Origin: Streptomyces oceani
GTDB lineage: Bacteria; Actinomycetota; Actinomycetes; Streptomycetales; Streptomycetaceae
Assembly: GCF_001751245.1 (NCBI RefSeq)
Contig: NZ_LJGU01000113.1
Span: 236,189 to 300,188, forward strand
Reading direction: 5' to 3'
Length of the DNA: 64,000 nucleotides
The notes under the pieces are model-generated. The model did not search any database. It worked only from the letters and a program-made list of their open reading frames with translations, and had not been told where the DNA came from. Made by a program: the position numbers and the translations under genes. Positions 18,162 to 27,790 of this stretch are shown one piece after another. Each line of letters opens with the position of its first letter. Position 1 is the first letter of the stretch.

Positions 18162-19091
18162 TCAGTGCTCACGGGGCGAGGGCACCACGTGGTCCGCGCT
18201 CGCCTGGGCGCCCTGCTGGCCACCTGCGACGACCTCCACACATTCGGTGAGCAGTTCGCGCATCGAGCTCTCGGCGGAGTCGGGCTCCCCGCTTCCGAGG
18301 GCCTCGACGATCTGCCGGTGCTGGGCGAGGGCGGCTTCCGTGGGGCGTACACAACCGCCCGCCGGTCCGCCGGACACCTGCAGAGCGGAGGTGACGATGG
18401 CGAAGAGGTGATCAAGCATGCGGTTGCCGGCCGCCTGCACGAGCACGCCGTGAAACTCCGCGTCTGCACGGGAGAACGTGAGCGAGTCACCCTGGCCGAG
18501 CGCCTGGCTCATGATGGTGATCATCTCGCTAAGCCGCTGCTGGGCCTCGTCCCGGCTGCGGCCGGCCGCCAGACCTGCGGCCAGCGGTTCGATGGTGAGG
18601 CGGAGTTCGCACAGCTCTCGGCGCTGGTCCTCTCGATGCGGGCCGAACGCCCGCCACTCGATGATGTCGGGGTCGAGGAGGTTCCAGTCACTCACCGGGC
18701 GGACCCGAGTGCCGACATTGGGCCGCGCGCTGACGAGGCCCTTCGCCTCGAGGACGCGGAGCGATTCGCGTACGACGGTGCGGGATACCTCGAAACGCTG
18801 ACCGATCTCCTCGGGGACGAGCGGACGGTCGGCGCCGAGATCACCGGAAACGATCATCTGGCCGAGCTGCTGGACGAGTTGGCCGTGCAGGCCGCGTCCG
18901 CGGCTTCCGGTCGTCCGTCGGCTGGGACGGCCCAGGTCCGCTTCCGCGGCCTCCCAGACTGGGGCGTTGGTGGTCGAGCGCGCGGTCCCGGTGGACTCGG
19001 CGTACGTGTGGCGGTCAAGCTCGCCCGGGTCGACGATGCCTGAGTCGACGGGGCGGGCCGGTGTCGTCGTGGAGTGCGCAAGGGTAGTCAC
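18162..19091 (-). CDS. GntR-family transcriptional regulator, FadR/FCD subfamily
   Basis: A 309-residue regulator starting at GTG with AAAGG upstream. After a Thr/Pro-rich N-terminus of about 65 residues comes a GntR winged helix (EEIGQRFEVSRTVVRESLRV, then GLVSARPNVGTRVRP), followed by an all-helical FCD ligand domain with the usual Asp/His metal- or acid-binding set (ADAEFHGVLVQAAGN). FCD regulators sense small organic acids or sugars; the ligand here is unknown. No obvious target operon is adjacent, so it may act at a distance or on itself. Confidence 0.88.
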   Translation of the reverse strand: MTTLAHSTTTPARPVDSGIVDPGELDRHTYAESTGTARSTTNAPVWEAAEADLGRPSRRTTGSRGRGLHGQLVQQLGQMIVSGDLGADRPLVPEEIGQRFEVSRTVVRESLRVLEAKGLVSARPNVGTRVRPVSDWNLLDPDIIEWRAFGPHREDQRRELCELRLTIEPLAAGLAAGRSRDEAQQRLSEMITIMSQALGQGDSLTFSRADAEFHGVLVQAAGNRMLDHLFAIVTSALQVSGGPAGGCVRPTEAALAQHRQIVEALGSGEPDSAESSMRELLTECVEVVAGGQQGAQASADHVVPSPREH

Positions 19092-19203
19092 GAAACCTTT
19101 GTCGGCGGTCCCCTAGGCCGCCTTGAGGGCTTTGGTGAAAAGCACACGAAAGGGTGATCGCTGCCTTTCGGGCAATTGACGCTTTATCAGACAGAAACAG
19201 TCT

Positions 19204-21075
19204 TCAAGGCGTCGCATTCGATCGACTTTGCGACTCAGGAGTGGAACACCCTCGGCAACGCGCCCACTTGTGTAGCCTGCGCGACAAGAATCCGCACACC
19301 AGCACGACTGCGCCCAAGGCCAACGCGCCCACCACCGGCGAGGCCAGCAACTGCACACCGGACGGCCCCCAGCGGCCTAGGGCGACGGGCCACGAGAGGA
19401 CGTAGGCGGACTCAAGTCGTCCGGGGAACTCACCAAGCGCCGCACCCGAAGGTCCCGCCAGCGCTTCCCGCACCGTCACGACCACCAACATCGGGACGGC
19501 AACCACAGCCGCCAGCCCGGCCAGCGAGGAACGGAAGATTCCCGCCATCACCACGCCCACCCACGCCGAACCGACCGTGATGCCCACGGTCCACAGCGCC
19601 TGGCCGATGACGACGGCAGCACCTCCGGAACCTGCCAAGGCCTCAGCGCCAAACAACAGTACGATCACCGTGCCGTTCGTCAGCACGCTGAGGACAGCGA
19701 GGGCCGCCCCGCACCCGGCGAGCACCAGGAGCTTGGCGACCAGCAGCCTCGGACGACGCCACGGCGGTGCCGAGGCAGGGGTCAGCGACAGGCAGGAGTA
19801 CTCCTGGGCGTACGCGTAGGAGCCCAACACACCAGCGGCGACGGCCACCGGGGGCAGGACGAACGCGGTAGTGAGTGGCCATCCGCTGAGCAACGACAGG
19901 GTGTCGACCGCGTCATCGGCGGTGCCTAGGCTCGCCACGAGCGCGACGGCGACCAGCAGCGCGAGCAGGACGGCAGCGACCATCACACGCACGGTCGTGC
20001 GCACCCCGAACAGACGGTGCAGTTCATACCGCAGCGGCGCGACGGGTCCTGAGTCCGCGTTACCGGCAAGGTCTGGTTGGGGCAGGGAGGCGTGCCTCGG
20101 CGACTGGCCCGCCTGGGCACGCGGCGCGGCCGTGTCGCGACCGTCGACGCGTGTCTGCGGAAGCACCGCACCCGAGCCGGTGTCGCCGACCTCCTCCGCC
20201 AGCCGATGGACCAGAATGCCGTTACGGAAGGCCGATTCACCCACGGCGGCACACGTGCTGCCGTAGACCGACAGCCTGGTGCCGCTCTCTCGTACGACCT
20301 GCGGTCGGTCAGCGGAAGCGTCCGACAGGGCTGGTTGAGGCACCATCCCCGTCTCGGCGGCCAGCAGTCTGGCGAACCGGTCCGCGTGCGGAGAGGCTAC
20401 GGCGACGCGCGGGCGCAGACGTGTGCGTGCGTACTCAGTGGCGTCCTGGTCCGCGACAAGGCGTCCGCGATCCAGGATGAGGACGCGGTCAGCTGTCCGT
20501 ACCGCCTCGGCGGGAGCGCGCGAGGTGGCGAGCACGGCGCCGCCCTGGTCGGCGTACTCCCGCAACAGGCAACGCAACCAGGCGCCCTCGCGCGGAGAGA
20601 GACCACGGAACGGGTCGTCCAGCACGAGGGTGTGTGGATCTCCGAGCATCGCGACGGCCATGCTCAAGCGGCGTTCCATGCCAAGGGAGAAGGTGCCCAG
20701 ACGATGGTGTCCGACGCCACTGAGCCCCACCAGGTCGAGGACTTCGTCAGCCCGCTCGGCGGGTACGCCCGCCGCCGCGGCGAGCATCCGCAGATGCCCG
20801 CGGGCGCTACGGGAAGGGTGACCCGGCACGGTGCCGAGAAGCACGCCCAGCTCACGGGTGGGATGTGGCACGCGGTTCATCGGACGCCCTCGCAGGTGCG
20901 CGACGCCCCGTCCACTGTCGAGTTGCAGGAGCAGCCGAAGCGCCGCTGTCTTTCCCGCTCCCTCGGGGCCGAGCAGTACGGTGATCTGTCCAGCGAGGGC
21001 TTCGAAGGTGAGATCCTCGACAACGGCGGGCTGACGACGACGGCGTGGCCCAGTGAGTCCGACTGCCTGGATCAT
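19204..21075 (-). CDS. ABC transporter: ATPase fused to a membrane domain
   Basis: A 623-residue single-chain half transporter. The N-terminal ATPase (about 1-220) has Walker A GPEGAGKT and an altered signature FSLGMERR; Walker B is LVLDDP, so the catalytic Glu is Asp, and the H-loop is ATSRAP, with Arg for His. A variable linker follows (about 225-355), then about six hydrophobic segments (for example TVRVMVAAVLLALLVAVALV and a last one near ALALGAVVLVCGF). ATG 21075 is preferred (MIQAVGLTGPRRRRQPAV). Substrate unknown; the altered ATPase residues suggest weak or regulated hydrolysis. Confidence 0.82.
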   Translation of the reverse strand: MIQAVGLTGPRRRRQPAVVEDLTFEALAGQITVLLGPEGAGKTAALRLLLQLDSGRGVAHLRGRPMNRVPHPTRELGVLLGTVPGHPSRSARGHLRMLAAAAGVPAERADEVLDLVGLSGVGHHRLGTFSLGMERRLSMAVAMLGDPHTLVLDDPFRGLSPREGAWLRCLLREYADQGGAVLATSRAPAEAVRTADRVLILDRGRLVADQDATEYARTRLRPRVAVASPHADRFARLLAAETGMVPQPALSDASADRPQVVRESGTRLSVYGSTCAAVGESAFRNGILVHRLAEEVGDTGSGAVLPQTRVDGRDTAAPRAQAGQSPRHASLPQPDLAGNADSGPVAPLRYELHRLFGVRTTVRVMVAAVLLALLVAVALVASLGTADDAVDTLSLLSGWPLTTAFVLPPVAVAAGVLGSYAYAQEYSCLSLTPASAPPWRRPRLLVAKLLVLAGCGAALAVLSVLTNGTVIVLLFGAEALAGSGGAAVVIGQALWTVGITVGSAWVGVVMAGIFRSSLAGLAAVVAVPMLVVVTVREALAGPSGAALGEFPGRLESAYVLSWPVALGRWGPSGVQLLASPVVGALALGAVVLVCGFLSRRLHKWARCRGCSTPESQSRSNATP

Positions 21076-21157
21076 CGTCGCCGCCCGGCGGCACACGAAA
21101 AGCACATTGGGGAAAAATAGCGCTAGGCGTTCGGTTTTCCACGCAGGTACGGCTGCG

Positions 21158-21913
21158 TCAGGACTCGGGTCGCAGCATGGGCGGATTGAGCAGCGTGGCG
21201 CCACCAGCGTGGAACAGCTGCGCTGGTCGGCCGCCCTGGCGAGTGGTCGACCCGCCGGTCGCCACGAGGAAGCCCGGTGTGCCCGTCACCTTCCGGTGGA
21301 AGTTCCGGGGGTCGAGCGACACGCCCCACACGGCCTCGTAGACCCGACGAAGCTCCCCCACCGTGAACTCCGGCGGGCAAAAGGCCGTGGCGAGGGACGA
21401 GTACTCGATCTTTGATCGTGCTCGCTCCACGCCGTCCCGGAGGATTCGGTCGTGGTCGAAGGCCAGCGGTCCGAAGCGTTCCGCATCGCGAACGCCCCCG
21501 CCCGGCGAGGAGATCATGGAGTCCACCGAGGCCCACCGCACGCCGTACGCGTCCCCACCCGGCCTCGGCGTCGGCAGGTCCGGAGCGAGCACGAGGTGAG
21601 CGACGCTGACCACCCGCATCCGAGGATCGCGCTGGGGGTCCCCGTACGTCGCCAGTTGTTCCAGATGCGCTTCGGTGGCGCTGCCTTCAGTGCCATAGGC
21701 GCGCAGGCCGGTTTCCTCGTCGAGTTCCCTGGCAGCCGCCGCCGCCAGATCCTCACCGGGCAGTACGAAGCCTCCGGGAAGCGCCCACCGGCCCTGATGG
21801 GGCGGCTCGCCACGGCGCACGATCAGAGCGCACAGGGCGTGGCTCCGCACCGTGAGAACGACAAGGTCAACGGTGACTGCGAAGGGCGGGAAGGCCGACG
21901 GATCATAGGGCAT
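21158..21913 (-). CDS. NUDIX hydrolase with C-terminal winged helix (NrtR-like)
   Basis: A 251-residue protein. The NUDIX domain (about 8-150) has an intact Nudix box, GGFVLPGEDLAAAAARELDE followed by ETGL, so metal and pyrophosphate binding residues are present. The C-terminal third (FTVGELRRVYEAVWGVSLDPRN) resembles the winged helix of NrtR-type regulators, in which an ADP-ribose-type ligand controls DNA binding. A 21-bp imperfect palindrome lies 11 bp upstream of the ATG and may be its own operator. It may be a regulator, an enzyme, or both; target genes are not evident. Confidence 0.85.
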   Translation of the reverse strand: MPYDPSAFPPFAVTVDLVVLTVRSHALCALIVRRGEPPHQGRWALPGGFVLPGEDLAAAAARELDEETGLRAYGTEGSATEAHLEQLATYGDPQRDPRMRVVSVAHLVLAPDLPTPRPGGDAYGVRWASVDSMISSPGGGVRDAERFGPLAFDHDRILRDGVERARSKIEYSSLATAFCPPEFTVGELRRVYEAVWGVSLDPRNFHRKVTGTPGFLVATGGSTTRQGGRPAQLFHAGGATLLNPPMLRPES

Positions 21914-21923
21914 GGCGTGATGA

Positions 21924-21944
21924 TAGTCGTCTCATTGACGATAA
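21924..21944. promoter_or_regulatory. Imperfect palindrome, probable operator of the NUDIX/winged-helix gene
   Basis: TAGTCGTC-TCATT-GACGATAA: 6 of 8 arm positions pair. It is immediately upstream of the NUDIX gene start, in the 55-bp gap to the DUF4192 gene, and is locally AT-rich. Position fits autoregulation. Confidence 0.5.
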
Positions 21945-21968
21945 CCAGTGCGATCCCGCCAAACCGTG

Positions 21969-23213
21969 TCACCCCATCCGAGACCTCCCCGGCCGACGGT
22001 CAGACGCGTTCGTCGAAGCCGAGCACCGCTTGCCGCGCTTTTTCCGGTTCTGCCTCCGTCGAGCGGCACGCTCCTGCCGCATACACCGCCGCAGCGGTTC
22101 CGGGTCCAAACCCTCGTTGCAGGCTCGATGCAGCAACAAGGCGAAGACGTAGTCCGGTTCGACTTCAAGCGCCTGACAGAAGGCGACTCGAGCCGCCGGT
22201 TCGTCACCGCTGGACCAGGCCACCCATCCGGCCAGCGTGAGCGGCGCCACGGCGTGCTCGGCGTAGGCCCCCACACAGCGGCGCACGAGAGCGCGCCACA
22301 GCCGGAGAGCGGGCAAGGCGTCCCGCCCCTCCATCCATTCCGCGGCCTGGTCCCTGGTGCCACGGTCCTGAATGCCCAGAATCAGCCGCGCAGCCTCGTC
22401 ACAGGACAGCAGCGCGTCATCGCGGTCATCCTGTTCCGCCGGCACCGCCGTGCAGCCCGCGGTGCGGAGCCGCTCCATGAGGCGTTTGGACAGGGCCAGG
22501 GTCTCCCGACGTACCACCTCACCGGCCCCGTCACACTGTCCGAATCCCAGCATGCGAGGCGTCAACTCGGCTGCCACGCCATCGAGTACGCGTTCCTGTT
22601 CGACGGCCTCAGGCGCACCCAACGGCTTCAGCCGGTCCTCCAACTCCGTCAGGCTTCTGGGAGCCCGCATACCCGCGTAAGCAGCGGCCGCGGCCATCAC
22701 AGAGGTGCCAGCCGTGCCCACGGGCCGCCCCTCGGGAGGGCAACAGGCGGGATCAGCACAACTGTAGGACCAGTAGCGACCACCCGAGACGCACAAGGCC
22801 TCGTACACCGGCATCTGACGGCTGCCGCAAGCCGTTCGCAGCCGCTGAGCGAGCGGCCGGAGTCGTTCCATCATGGCCTCGGCGGACGCTCCTTCGGCAG
22901 GGTCACGGCACAGGAACAGCAAGGCGCCGTCCGGCTTCGTGTCCCGTGCGGTGGAGCCACGCTGCAGACTTGCCGCGAGGTGGTCCGAGACCGCGGACCA
23001 CTCGTGCACGTCGGTGGGGATACGCACCCGCAGACGCCCGCCGAACCGACCGGGCTGGCCGTGCAGTGCGACCAGGACAATGGAGTTCTCTGGCTGGAAC
23101 CCCAGTACGTAAGGGAGGGCGTCGACCAGTTCGGCGGACCCCCGGAGGGACACGGTGGTTCGACCGCCGAGGGACGCGTGATCGGGCGAGATTCCGTCGC
23201 TGTGATTCGTCAT
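21969..23213 (-). CDS. DUF4192 domain-containing protein
   Basis: A 414-residue protein matching the actinobacterial DUF4192 family ([23 protein letters not shown] near residues 36-58, [14 protein letters not shown] next). A Cys-rich stretch ([14 protein letters not shown]) lies mid-protein, and the C-terminal part is helical and TPR-like ([23 protein letters not shown]). The ATG at 23213 ([12 protein letters not shown]) is preferred; an in-frame ATG at 23231 is possible. It is divergent from recQ and followed by the NUDIX gene. Function unknown. Confidence 0.84.
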   Translation of the reverse strand: MTNHSDGISPDHASLGGRTTVSLRGSAELVDALPYVLGFQPENSIVLVALHGQPGRFGGRLRVRIPTDVHEWSAVSDHLAASLQRGSTARDTKPDGALLFLCRDPAEGASAEAMMERLRPLAQRLRTACGSRQMPVYEALCVSGGRYWSYSCADPACCPPEGRPVGTAGTSVMAAAAAYAGMRAPRSLTELEDRLKPLGAPEAVEQERVLDGVAAELTPRMLGFGQCDGAGEVVRRETLALSKRLMERLRTAGCTAVPAEQDDRDDALLSCDEAARLILGIQDRGTRDQAAEWMEGRDALPALRLWRALVRRCVGAYAEHAVAPLTLAGWVAWSSGDEPAARVAFCQALEVEPDYVFALLLHRACNEGLDPEPLRRCMRQERAARRRQNRKKRGKRCSASTNASDRRPGRSRMG

Positions 23214-23351
23214 GCGCAAAGAGTGACGCATCCGCGACGTTCCGCGCAGTTCGGCGTCCACAGGAACGTCCATAAGTACTATCAACCGCCTTTCCCAGGT
23301 TCTCCACAGGCCGTGTTCGCTCGTTTCGCCCGCTTGGGATTGCATGGGGAC

Positions 23352-25547
23352 ATGAGCGACGCAGACCTCCGCAGCAGAGCCGACGCCGTACTGTCCCGCT
23401 TGGTGTCCGGAGCCGAGGACACCGTGCGCCTCCATGACGATCAGTGGCGTGCGGTGGAGGCGCTGGTGGTCGAGCGACGTCGCACCCTCGCCGTACAGCG
23501 CACCGGGTGGGGGAAGTCCGCGGTGTACTTCGTGGCCACCGCCCTCCTACGAACCCGCGGTTACGGGCCCACGGTGATCGTCTCGCCCCTGCTGGCCCTC
23601 ATGCGGAACCAGATAGCCGCCGCGGAGAGCGCCGGCATTCGCGCCAGGACGATCAGCTCCGCGAACCCGACGGAATGGGAGCTGGTGCGCTCCGAGATCG
23701 ACGCCGGCACGGTGGACGTGCTGCTGGTCAGTCCGGAGCGACTGAACAACCCCGACTTCCGCGACCATGTCCTCCCCAGCCTGACCCTGGCGACCGGTCT
23801 GCTGGTGGTCGACGAGGCACACTGCATCTCCGACTGGGGGCACGATTTCCGGCCCGACTACCGCCGTATAGGGAGCATGCTGGACAGGTTGCCGCACGAG
23901 GTGCCCGTGCTCGCCACGACCGCCACGGCCAACGCTCGGGTAACCGCAGACGTGACAGACCAACTACGCGCAGACGGGGTTGTCGACGTGAGCGCTCCGG
24001 TCGAGCCGGAAGGCGCTCTGGTGCTACGCGGACCGCTCGCGCGGGACAGCCTCCGTCTCGGAGTGATCCAACTGCCGGATGCCGCGCACCGTATGGCATG
24101 GCTGGCCGAACAGCTCACGTCACTCCCTGGTTCAGGCATCATCTACACCCTGACGGTGGCCGCGGCCAACGACGTGGCCGCGTTCCTACGGCTGATAGGC
24201 CACGAGGTTTCTGCGTACACCGGGAAGATGGACAACTCCGAACGGGAGCGCGCGGAGGACGAGCTGCTGAACAACCAGGTCAAGGCACTGGTTGCCACCT
24301 CGGCTCTGGGTATGGGATTCGACAAGCCGGATCTCGGCTTCGTCGTTCACTTCGGCTCCCCCTCATCGCCCATCTCCTACTACCAGCAGGTTGGGCGCGC
24401 GGGACGCGGCGTACGGCACGCTGAGGTGCTACTGCTCCCCGGCCGGGAGGACGCCGCGGTTTGGAACTACTTCGCTTCGCTCACTTTCCCGCCCGAGAGT
24501 CAGGTGCGTCGTGCTCTCGAGGCGCTCTCCGAGGCTGATCGACCGCTCTCTCTGTCGTCGCTGGAGCCGCACGTCGAGGTTCGGCGCTCGCGTCTGGAGA
24601 TGATGCTGAAGGTGCTCGACGTGGACGGCGCTGTCCGGAAGGTACGAGGAGGTTGGGTCGCGACGGGTCAGCCCTGGAAGTACGACGCCGAACGCTACGA
24701 ACGGGTCGCTCGACAACGTGAAAAGGAACAGGAGGCCATGCGGGAGTACGCCACCACGGACCACTGCCGGATGGAGTTCCTCCAGCGACAGCTGGACGAC
24801 ATGACGGCGGCACCGTGCGGACGTTGTGACAACTGTGCCGGCGAACGGTTCACCACCGAGGTGGCTTCTACCTTCGTACGGAGCGCGCGCGGGGAACTGG
24901 GCAGGGCGGGGATACGGATCGAACCACGCGTCATGTGGCCCACCGGGCTGCAGGAGGTGGGGGTGCCTCTCAAAGGGCGCATCCCCGACACGGAACAGGC
25001 CACGCCGGGCCGAGCGGTGGGCCGGCTCTCCGACCTCGGCTGGGGTAGCCGCCTCCGCGCACTGCTCGACACGACAACGCCGGACGGTCCCGTCCCAGCT
25101 GACCTACTCGACGCGGTCGTCTCCGTGCTCCAGGACTGGTCGAAGTCCCCGGGGGGATGGCTGGCAGACGACCCGACGACGGACACCATTTCCCGACCGT
25201 CGGGCGTCGTCACCATGAGCTCACGGACCCGACCAGAGTTCCTGAGGACCCTCGGTGAAGGCGTCTCCACCGTTGGCCGGATACCGCTCCTGGGGACCGT
25301 CGACCGCTCGACATCCACGATCCGCCCCGAGGAACACCGAAGCAACAGTGCGCAGCGGCTGCGCCTGCTGCACGGAACGCTGACCGTACCGCCCCGACTG
25401 ACGCAGGAACTCAGCCGCTCCCCCACCGCGGTACTGCTACTGGACGACTTCACGGAAACGGGCTGGACCCTGACCGTGGCCGCCCGACTGCTGCGTTCCG
25501 CCGGGGCAGCCAGCGTGCTCCCGCTCGTACTTGGCGTACGAGGCTAG
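23352..25547 (+). CDS. recQ: RecQ-family DNA helicase with C-terminal phosphoribosyltransferase-like domain
   Basis: A 731-residue protein. Helicase motif I is [12 protein letters not shown] (about 49-60, Trp in place of the usual Gly), motif [17 protein letters not shown] (about 152-166), motif [10 protein letters not shown] (about 343). A RecQ zinc site follows with four Cys, ending CGRCDNC (about 488-494). The last ~100 residues end with [20 protein letters not shown], which matches the PRPP-binding loop of phosphoribosyltransferases, giving a RecQ-PRTase fusion. Start ATG with GGGGA nearby; the extra upstream open frame antisense to the DUF4192 gene is spurious. Unwinds 3'-tailed DNA in repair. 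Confidence 0.9.
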   Translation: MSDADLRSRADAVLSRLVSGAEDTVRLHDDQWRAVEALVVERRRTLAVQRTGWGKSAVYFVATALLRTRGYGPTVIVSPLLALMRNQIAAAESAGIRARTISSANPTEWELVRSEIDAGTVDVLLVSPERLNNPDFRDHVLPSLTLATGLLVVDEAHCISDWGHDFRPDYRRIGSMLDRLPHEVPVLATTATANARVTADVTDQLRADGVVDVSAPVEPEGALVLRGPLARDSLRLGVIQLPDAAHRMAWLAEQLTSLPGSGIIYTLTVAAANDVAAFLRLIGHEVSAYTGKMDNSERERAEDELLNNQVKALVATSALGMGFDKPDLGFVVHFGSPSSPISYYQQVGRAGRGVRHAEVLLLPGREDAAVWNYFASLTFPPESQVRRALEALSEADRPLSLSSLEPHVEVRRSRLEMMLKVLDVDGAVRKVRGGWVATGQPWKYDAERYERVARQREKEQEAMREYATTDHCRMEFLQRQLDDMTAAPCGRCDNCAGERFTTEVASTFVRSARGELGRAGIRIEPRVMWPTGLQEVGVPLKGRIPDTEQATPGRAVGRLSDLGWGSRLRALLDTTTPDGPVPADLLDAVVSVLQDWSKSPGGWLADDPTTDTISRPSGVVTMSSRTRPEFLRTLGEGVSTVGRIPLLGTVDRSTSTIRPEEHRSNSAQRLRLLHGTLTVPPRLTQELSRSPTAVLLLDDFTETGWTLTVAARLLRSAGAASVLPLVLGVRG

Positions 25548-25691
25548 TGGTCGGTGACCGCGCCGACAGCAGGGCACGGAACAGTACGCTCCGCCCGCTC
25601 CCTCCTCCACGAACCACCATGTCCGTGACCGGCTCCCGGGCTCCTTAATCACCAGGCCCAACGCCGGCTGACCAGGCACAGGGAAGTAACC

Positions 25692-26108
25692 ATGACCGCA
25701 CCTACCGAGCGGGTCGACCACGAACTGATCCGAGCGGCGACACACCTCGCGGGCACCCGCTGCCAGGGCGACAACCACACCGTGGCGGCCGCGGGCCGCG
25801 CCCCGGACGGCCGGGTCGTCACCGCGGTGAACGCCTATCACTTCACCGGAGGTCCCTGCGCGGAGCTGGTACTGATCGGCACCGCGGCCGCCAGGGGCAT
25901 CTACGACCTGGAGAGCATCGTCGCCGTGGGCGACCGCAACCGCGGCGTCGTGCCCCCGTGTGGCCGCTGCCGCCAGGTGCTTCTCGACTACTTCCCAGCG
26001 CTGAGGATCATCGTCCGAACGAACGAGGGTCTCCGGACGGTGCCCGTCATCGACCTGCTCCCGCACAGCTACGTCTGGGCGGACCACCAGACGGATACCG
26101 AGGAGTAA
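25692..26108 (+). CDS. Cytidine deaminase-like zinc protein
   Basis: A 138-residue member of the cytidine/blasticidin-S deaminase family. The zinc site is GGPCAELVLIG (Cys and catalytic Glu, about residues 54-64) and PPCGRCRQ (about 95-102). The C-A-E form, with Cys rather than His, is typical of tetrameric CDA and blasticidin-S deaminases. It probably deaminates a cytosine nucleoside or related compound; the substrate cannot be read from sequence. A methyltransferase gene starts 10 bp downstream, so the two are probably co-transcribed. Confidence 0.88.
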   Translation: MTAPTERVDHELIRAATHLAGTRCQGDNHTVAAAGRAPDGRVVTAVNAYHFTGGPCAELVLIGTAAARGIYDLESIVAVGDRNRGVVPPCGRCRQVLLDYFPALRIIVRTNEGLRTVPVIDLLPHSYVWADHQTDTEE

Positions 26109-26118
26109 ACTGCCGGAC

Positions 26119-26856
26119 GTGGACGAGCGAGTCACCCAGGCATGGGACCAACGTGCCGGCGAGTGGACGGCCTGGGCACGCACGCCCGGGCAGGACGTCT
26201 CCTTCACTCAGCTCAACTGGCCGGCGTTCGCGCGGATGCTGCCGACACCAGGCCGGCTGACGCTGGATCTCGGCTGTGGTGAGGGGCGAGTCGGCCGGAT
26301 CCTGGCGCCTGCCGGTCACCGTTTGGTCGGGCTCGACAGCTCGTCGACGATGGCCGCCCACGCACGTGAGGCCGGTGGCTACGAGCGTGTCCTGGAGAGC
26401 AACGCCGCTGCGATACCGCTCGACGACCGCTCGGTTGACCTGGTCGTGGCGTTCATGAGCCTGCACGACATGGACGACCCCGCGGGCGCCATCGACGAGT
26501 CGGCCCGCGTCCTCGTGCCCGGTGGCGAGCTCTGTGTGGCACTCGTGCATCCACTCAACCGACCTGAGGCCCACCTGGCCCACTACTTCGAGCACCGACA
26601 TATCCGGGAGATCGTTGAATCCAACGGACTGACCATGACCTTCGAAGCCACCGACCGGCCGCTGGAGTACTACACCGCCGCGCTCGAAGAAGCCGGCTTC
26701 GTGATCGAGTCGCTGCGTGAGCCTCGGGCGGAGCGGGCCACGGTCGAGGCCGAACCGGCGCTGGCGGCAGCCGCGCACCAACCGTTCTTCCTGCACATGC
26801 GCTGTCGTCGCCAGCCGGACCGAACCGGTGGCGCGACCGCCCGGTGGCCCAGCTGA
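26119..26856 (+). CDS. Class I SAM-dependent methyltransferase
   Basis: A 245-residue Rossmann-fold methyltransferase starting at GTG, 10 bp after the deaminase-like gene. SAM-binding motif I is TLDLGCGEGRVGRIL (about 48-62), motif II LVGLDSSS, the post-I Asp region NAAAIPLDDRSVDLVVAFMS, then LVPGGELCVALVHP. The Methyltransf_11 type fold methylates small molecules. The acceptor is unknown; co-transcription with a deaminase hints at a nucleoside or nucleotide-like substrate, which is inference only. Confidence 0.88.
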   Translation: MDERVTQAWDQRAGEWTAWARTPGQDVSFTQLNWPAFARMLPTPGRLTLDLGCGEGRVGRILAPAGHRLVGLDSSSTMAAHAREAGGYERVLESNAAAIPLDDRSVDLVVAFMSLHDMDDPAGAIDESARVLVPGGELCVALVHPLNRPEAHLAHYFEHRHIREIVESNGLTMTFEATDRPLEYYTAALEEAGFVIESLREPRAERATVEAEPALAAAAHQPFFLHMRCRRQPDRTGGATARWPS

Positions 26857-27178
26857 CTGACGCCGCGCCCTGACCCGCACTGACCGACGATTCGCGCTCA
26901 CACGGTCACACTGGCCGATCCGATGCCACGCGCCGGTCGTGAGGTGGGCCGGAGCCGCCGGCCCCGTCGTAGGCCCGACCGGCATCCATGGGGAAGACGA
27001 GCCGCACACGGATCTCCGCCGCGCCGCCTGCCGCGCCGCGCCCCGTGAGCCGTACCAGCTCCGGAACAGCTCCCTCAGCAGGATCCGCAGCCTCCGAGGA
27101 AACCACGTTGACCACGTTGCCGTACAGGAGCGGTCACGGTGAGAATCGGAGGTGTTCCGGCGAAACCGAGGGGGTCCT
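26857..27178. other. Intergenic region, nothing recognised
   Basis: 322 bp between the methyltransferase and the next plus-strand gene. Short open frames occur on both strands but none has a ribosome binding site or a recognisable product. TTGACC at about 27109 could be a -35 for the following gene, but no good -10 follows. Confidence 0.4.
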
Positions 27179-27781
27179 GTGAGTTCCGGTTTCGTCTCCC
27201 CACCGCATCCCGACCGTCCCTCCGGTCCCTCCCGTCTCGCCCGCATCCTGGAGCCGGCCGAGTGGGCGGCGACGGGCATTCCGCCGCTGTGCCGTCCCCG
27301 CAGAGTCGTCCAGGAACTCTACGACCTGCACCACCCGACTCCTGTCACGGCCGTGATCGCGGTGCTCGGGCCGCAGGAACGGCTGGTGGCCAGCGCCTCT
27401 TTCACCCCGCACGCCGAGGCTCCGGACGGGTGGTGCTTCCGCAACGCGCTATTGGATCAGCTACGCCGCGTCGTGCCCCACGACCTCCGTCTCCGTTCAC
27501 CGGCCCGCACGGCCGTACTGATGCACTGCAGGAATGGCGAGACACGTTGGAGCGACCTGGACGGCGCGTGGATGTGGGGACTACGAGACGCCTGCACTCT
27601 GCACGGGCTGCGATGTGGCGCGTACGTCGTGCTGACGCGTGCCGGGTGGCAGGTGCTGGGGCAGGAACACGGCGGGCGTCAGCCACGTGCGATGACCACG
27701 ACACCCGCACGACGACCGACTGTCCGTGGCGCACGCCCCCGCCGTACCACACCCGGCGCCCACGAGCCGGCGACAGGCTGA
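27179..27781 (+). CDS. Hypothetical protein
   Basis: A 200-residue protein. The GTG at 27179 is chosen because GAGGGGG precedes it; an upstream in-frame ATG at 27152 is possible. Residues ~20-170 look like one alpha/beta domain (VTAVIAVLGPQERLVASASF, RSPARTAVLMHCRNGETRW, GLRCGAYVVLTRAGWQVL), followed by a basic Arg/Pro/Thr-rich disordered tail. The strand pattern faintly recalls a JAB/RadC-type fold but the metal motif is not evident. It is convergent with the next gene. I do not recognise a function. Confidence 0.7.
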   Translation: MSSGFVSPPHPDRPSGPSRLARILEPAEWAATGIPPLCRPRRVVQELYDLHHPTPVTAVIAVLGPQERLVASASFTPHAEAPDGWCFRNALLDQLRRVVPHDLRLRSPARTAVLMHCRNGETRWSDLDGAWMWGLRDACTLHGLRCGAYVVLTRAGWQVLGQEHGGRQPRAMTTTPARRPTVRGARPRRTTPGAHEPATG

Positions 27782-27790
27782 TCCGGCGCG

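Noticed and set aside
26906..27115. 69-residue minus-strand open frame in the gap after the methyltransferase
   Set aside because: No ribosome binding site and no recognisable family; composition fits chance.
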